A DNA stretch of 64,000 nucleotides from an uncultured Lachnospiraceae bacterium (GTDB lineage: Bacteria; Bacillota; Clostridia; Lachnospirales; Lachnospiraceae), in assembly GCA_948470335.1 (NCBI GenBank), contig CAOKOL010000002.1, positions 1 through 64,000 on the forward strand. The letters run 5' to 3'. Every line of letters begins with the position of its first letter. Position 1 is the stretch's first letter. The translations under genes were made by a program, and so were the position numbers. Below are positions 61,489 through 64,000 of the stretch, in pieces. A model generated the notes under the pieces. The model saw only the letters and a program-made list of their open reading frames with translations. It ran no database searches and was not told the DNA's origin.

Positions 61489-62181
61489 CTATAACAATCC
61501 TCGTTCTTTGAAACTGATATACTTATTATCTCCGATAATAATGTGGTCGATCAGGCGGATTCCCAGCATCGCGCCGGAATGTTCGATCCGCTGCGTGACC
61601 AGCATATCCTCTTTGCTTGGCTCCGGATTGCCGCTGGGATGATTGTGGAGAAGCACCACGTATACCGCATGGTAACGCAGCGCCTCGATAAAAATCTCCC
61701 TTGGAGAAACCAGTGAGGAATTTACCGTTCCTCTTGTAAGAAGCATATCTTTCAGCAGATGGTTCTTCGTATCAAAAAACACCGCCACCATATCTTCCTG
61801 TTCCTGATGGCGCATCCGCTCCATATAATAAGCGGCAATCGAACCGGGGGAGTCCAGAACCAGCTCCTTTTCCCGACTGCTCTGGGCAATCCGCTTGGAC
61901 AGTTCTCCCACGCACAGAATCTGCACCGCCTTTACCTCGCCGATTCCTTTCAACGAACACAGCTCCGGCGCCGACAGATGCAGGATCGTGGACAGTCCGT
62001 CCTCCTTCCTGCCCAGAGAAAGCACCTTCCGGGCCAGATCCAGAGAGCTTTCCCCCTGTGCCCCGGTGCGGATAATCACCGCCAGTAATTCTGCGTCTGA
62101 CAGGGCCTCCGGGCCTCTTTCCAGACATCTTTCGTAGGGACGTTCCTGTACAGGCAATTCTTTCATACTATAATGTGACAT
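61489..62181 (-). CDS. radC: RadC-family JAB/MPN protein
   Basis: 230 aa. An N-terminal helix-hairpin-helix-like part (ALSDAELLAVIIRTG, LKGIGEVKAVQIL) and the C-terminal JAMM metal motif HNHPSGNPEPSKED around residue 177. Despite the name, a direct repair role is not established. Upstream of mreC as in many Firmicutes. Confidence 0.96.
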   Translation of the reverse strand: MSHYSMKELPVQERPYERCLERGPEALSDAELLAVIIRTGAQGESSLDLARKVLSLGRKEDGLSTILHLSAPELCSLKGIGEVKAVQILCVGELSKRIAQSSREKELVLDSPGSIAAYYMERMRHQEQEDMVAVFFDTKNHLLKDMLLTRGTVNSSLVSPREIFIEALRYHAVYVVLLHNHPSGNPEPSKEDMLVTQRIEHSGAMLGIRLIDHIIIGDNKYISFKERGLL

Positions 62182-62225
62182 CTATGATTTTCCCTCAGGT
62201 AAATCCCCAAACACTTTTCGGGCCG

Positions 62226-62480
62226 TTACAGCAGCCTGTAGGCCAGCAATGCGGCGCCCACGCCCAGTATGCCGGCTACGCTGATTCTGATCGTCAGTCC
62301 GAAGGTCAGCGCCACTACCCCCAGGTCTAAAACCAGCGGGGAGGAAAGGCCAAAGGTCTGCCCGTAATCCAGCCAGCCGAAAGCTCCCGTACCTCCGGCC
62401 AGGGATCCGATAAAACCGCCCAGAACCACTCCGCACAGCAGCAGAATCAACAATGCGGCCGTGCCATGTGATTTTTTCAT
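62226..62480 (-). CDS. DUF4321 small membrane protein
   Basis: 84 aa with two to three hydrophobic segments; the opening TAALLILLLCGVVLGGFIGS and FGLTIRISVAGILGVGAALL are typical of DUF4321. Conserved upstream of radC in Clostridia. Function unknown. Confidence 0.88.
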   Translation of the reverse strand: MKKSHGTAALLILLLCGVVLGGFIGSLAGGTGAFGWLDYGQTFGLSSPLVLDLGVVALTFGLTIRISVAGILGVGAALLAYRLL

Positions 62481-62593
62481 ATTCCAATATCCCTTTCTCT
62501 CAACTCCATCATTCTAACACACAATTTTCCTGATGTACATATATCTGCCATCAATTAAGAAAATTTTAATAACAGGTCTGTCCTGCGTATCGT

Positions 62594-63874
62594 TCAGATC
62601 AGCCCCTTATCCGCCATTCTCTGCAGCGCTGTCAGGATGCCGAATCTGCCGTGATTCCAGGTCAGGCCGCCCTGAAAAAACACGGTGTAAGGCGGACGCA
62701 GAGGACCGTCCGCACTCAGTTCTATGGAAGACCCCTGCATAAAAGCGCCGGCTGCCATGATTACTTCGGAATCATAGCCCGGCATCGCCCACGGCTCCGG
62801 ATACACATAACTGTCCACCGGCGCGGCGGCCTGGATTCCCTCACAAAACGCAATCAGCCCCTCCGGACTGTTCAGCTCCACCGCCTGAATAATATCATGC
62901 CGGCTGACGCTGCCGTCAGGAATCACCGTAAATCCCAGCTCCTCGAATATATTGGCGGCAAAGACAGCGGCTTTCAGCGCTCCTGCCGTCACCACCGGCG
63001 CCAGAAAAAAGCCCTGAAAAAAAGTCTGGTTCAGTCCCAGGCTGGCGCCCACCTCTTTTCCCAGTCCCGGTGATGTCAGGCGGTAGGCACATCGTTCAAT
63101 CAGCTCTTTTTTCCCGGCGATATAGCCGCCCACCGGCGCCAGTCCCCCGCCGGGATTTTTAATCAGAGAGCCTACGATCATATCCGCACCCACCTGGGAG
63201 GGCTCTTTTTCCTCCACAAATTCGCCGTAACAGTTGTCCACCATGCAGATCACGTCCGGCTTGATTTCTTTAATAAAACGGATCAGCTCCCCGATACGGT
63301 CCACCGACAGCGTAGGTCTGGACGCATATCCTTTGGAACGCTGAATCGTCACCATCCGGGTATTGGGGCGCAAAGCCTGGCGGATCCCGTCATAATCAAA
63401 GCCGCCGTCAGAAAGCAGCTCCACCTGACGGTAGGAAATGCCGAACTCTTTCAAAGAGCAGGCAGAATCCCTGATGCCGATGACTTCCTCCAGCGTATCG
63501 TAAGGTTTCCCCACCGGCGACAGCAGTTCATCCCCCGGCCTCAGAATGGCGGACAGAGCCACATGAAGGGCATGGGTGCCGCAGGTCAGCTGCGCCCGCA
63601 CCAGCGCGTCTTCGCAGCCAAATACGTTCGCATATACCTGCTCCAGCGTATCCCGCCCGTCGTCATTGTAGCCGTAGCCGGTGGAGGAAGCAAAATGCCC
63701 TGCATTCACCCGGCATTCCCGCATCGCCCGCAGTACTTTCATCTGATTGTATTCCGCCCGCTCGTCAATGGCCCGAAAACGACCGGACAGCTTTTCTTCC
63801 GTCCGCTCTCCGATCTCAATCACTTTTTCACTTAATCCCATCTCCCGGTACAGCGCTCTCAACTTATCCCGCAT
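62594..63874 (-). CDS. Methionine gamma-lyase family PLP protein (aluminium resistance label)
   Basis: 426 aa. The family (also called aluminium resistance protein) shows SSTGYGYNDDGRDTLEQVYA, MVDNCYGEFVEEKEPSQVGA and the PLP lysine in GSLIKNPGGGLAPVGGYI. Probably a cysteine/methionine-type lyase; the substrate is uncertain. It overlaps the miaA 3' end, a pairing conserved across Clostridia. Confidence 0.92.
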   Translation of the reverse strand: MRDKLRALYREMGLSEKVIEIGERTEEKLSGRFRAIDERAEYNQMKVLRAMRECRVNAGHFASSTGYGYNDDGRDTLEQVYANVFGCEDALVRAQLTCGTHALHVALSAILRPGDELLSPVGKPYDTLEEVIGIRDSACSLKEFGISYRQVELLSDGGFDYDGIRQALRPNTRMVTIQRSKGYASRPTLSVDRIGELIRFIKEIKPDVICMVDNCYGEFVEEKEPSQVGADMIVGSLIKNPGGGLAPVGGYIAGKKELIERCAYRLTSPGLGKEVGASLGLNQTFFQGFFLAPVVTAGALKAAVFAANIFEELGFTVIPDGSVSRHDIIQAVELNSPEGLIAFCEGIQAAAPVDSYVYPEPWAMPGYDSEVIMAAGAFMQGSSIELSADGPLRPPYTVFFQGGLTWNHGRFGILTALQRMADKGLI

Positions 63875-64000
63875 CTTAGTTCAATCCTTTCCAGCATCTC
63901 TTTCAGCAGCTCCTCCTGCCCGGAATACGCTTCCCTGTTCAGCCAGATCACATCCCGCTCCCGCCGAAACCAGGTTAGCTGCCGCTTGGCAAACCGGCGG
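63859..64000 (-). CDS. miaA: tRNA dimethylallyltransferase MiaA, C-terminal fragment
   Basis: The last 47 codons run off the window edge. RRFAKRQLTWFRRERDVIWL is the conserved C-terminal MiaA motif. The enzyme isopentenylates A37 of tRNAs reading UNN codons. The stop overlaps the next gene's start by 16 bp. Confidence 0.92.
   Translation of the reverse strand, partial: RRFAKRQLTWFRRERDVIWLNREAYSGQEELLKEMLERIELRCGIS

Overview
The window is a piece of a Gram-positive gut Clostridia chromosome, most likely a Lachnospiraceae. I infer this from the housekeeping order miaA / Met-gamma-lyase family / DUF4321 / radC / mreC / mreD / PBP2 / minC / minD / minE / rodA / mgsA / dacA, the sepF-ylmH pair, strong AGGAGG-type ribosome binding sites and sigma-A type promoters. 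No database was searched; every family name rests on motifs and remembered family features.

Region 1 (1-30.76 kb) is most of an HK97-like tailed prophage, entered from its integrase end. The tyrosine integrase (29.6-30.7 kb) abuts the 3' end of a tRNA-Leu(CAA) gene, the presumed attachment site. Next come a rightward lysogeny block (repressor, a 29-aa holin-like toxin with an antisense RNA, ImmA-type protease, a structured RNA leader with a NYN nuclease) and a leftward early/replication block (Cro-like and other HTH proteins, HUH Rep-like protein, RNase H-like protein, PcfJ-like protein, DUF3102-like protein, SSB). A RinA/ArpU-like late regulator follows, then HNH, terminase, portal, ClpP-like protease, capsid, connectors, major tail protein, tail chaperones with a -1 frameshift, tape measure and Dit. 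The adhesin/lysis end and second attachment site lie left of the window. Two insulated cargo cassettes sit inside the late region: an AT-rich two-gene unit with a consensus promoter (15.06-16.67 kb) and hicAB (7.92-8.71 kb).

Region 2 (30.9-46.4 kb) holds an AbiH-family gene beside the tRNA and then an AT-rich leftward polysaccharide operon. That operon encodes a zinc-ribbon protein, sugar aminotransferase, initiating sugar-phosphate transferase, three glycosyltransferases, a Wzy-like polymerase, a polysaccharide pyruvyltransferase, a Wzx-like flippase, an acyltransferase, and an FdtB/GNAT/FdtA set for a dTDP-3-acetamido-3,6-dideoxyhexose. Just upstream of the operon a tyrosine recombinase gene is enclosed by perfect 34-bp inverted repeats. 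Together with an outward-facing consensus promoter inside the segment, this looks like a self-encoded DNA inversion switch. In the orientation sequenced, the promoter points away from the operon (predicted OFF).

Region 3 (46.4-64 kb) is core chromosome on the minus strand: a VOC protein, lspA, aroB, ylmH, sepF, an HlyD-like protein, a plus-strand DUF378 gene, a P-loop protein, a D,D-carboxypeptidase, mgsA, rodA, minE/minD/minC, PBP2, mreD, mreC, radC, DUF4321, a PLP enzyme and the 3' end of miaA. It groups cell shape, division-site placement and envelope functions.
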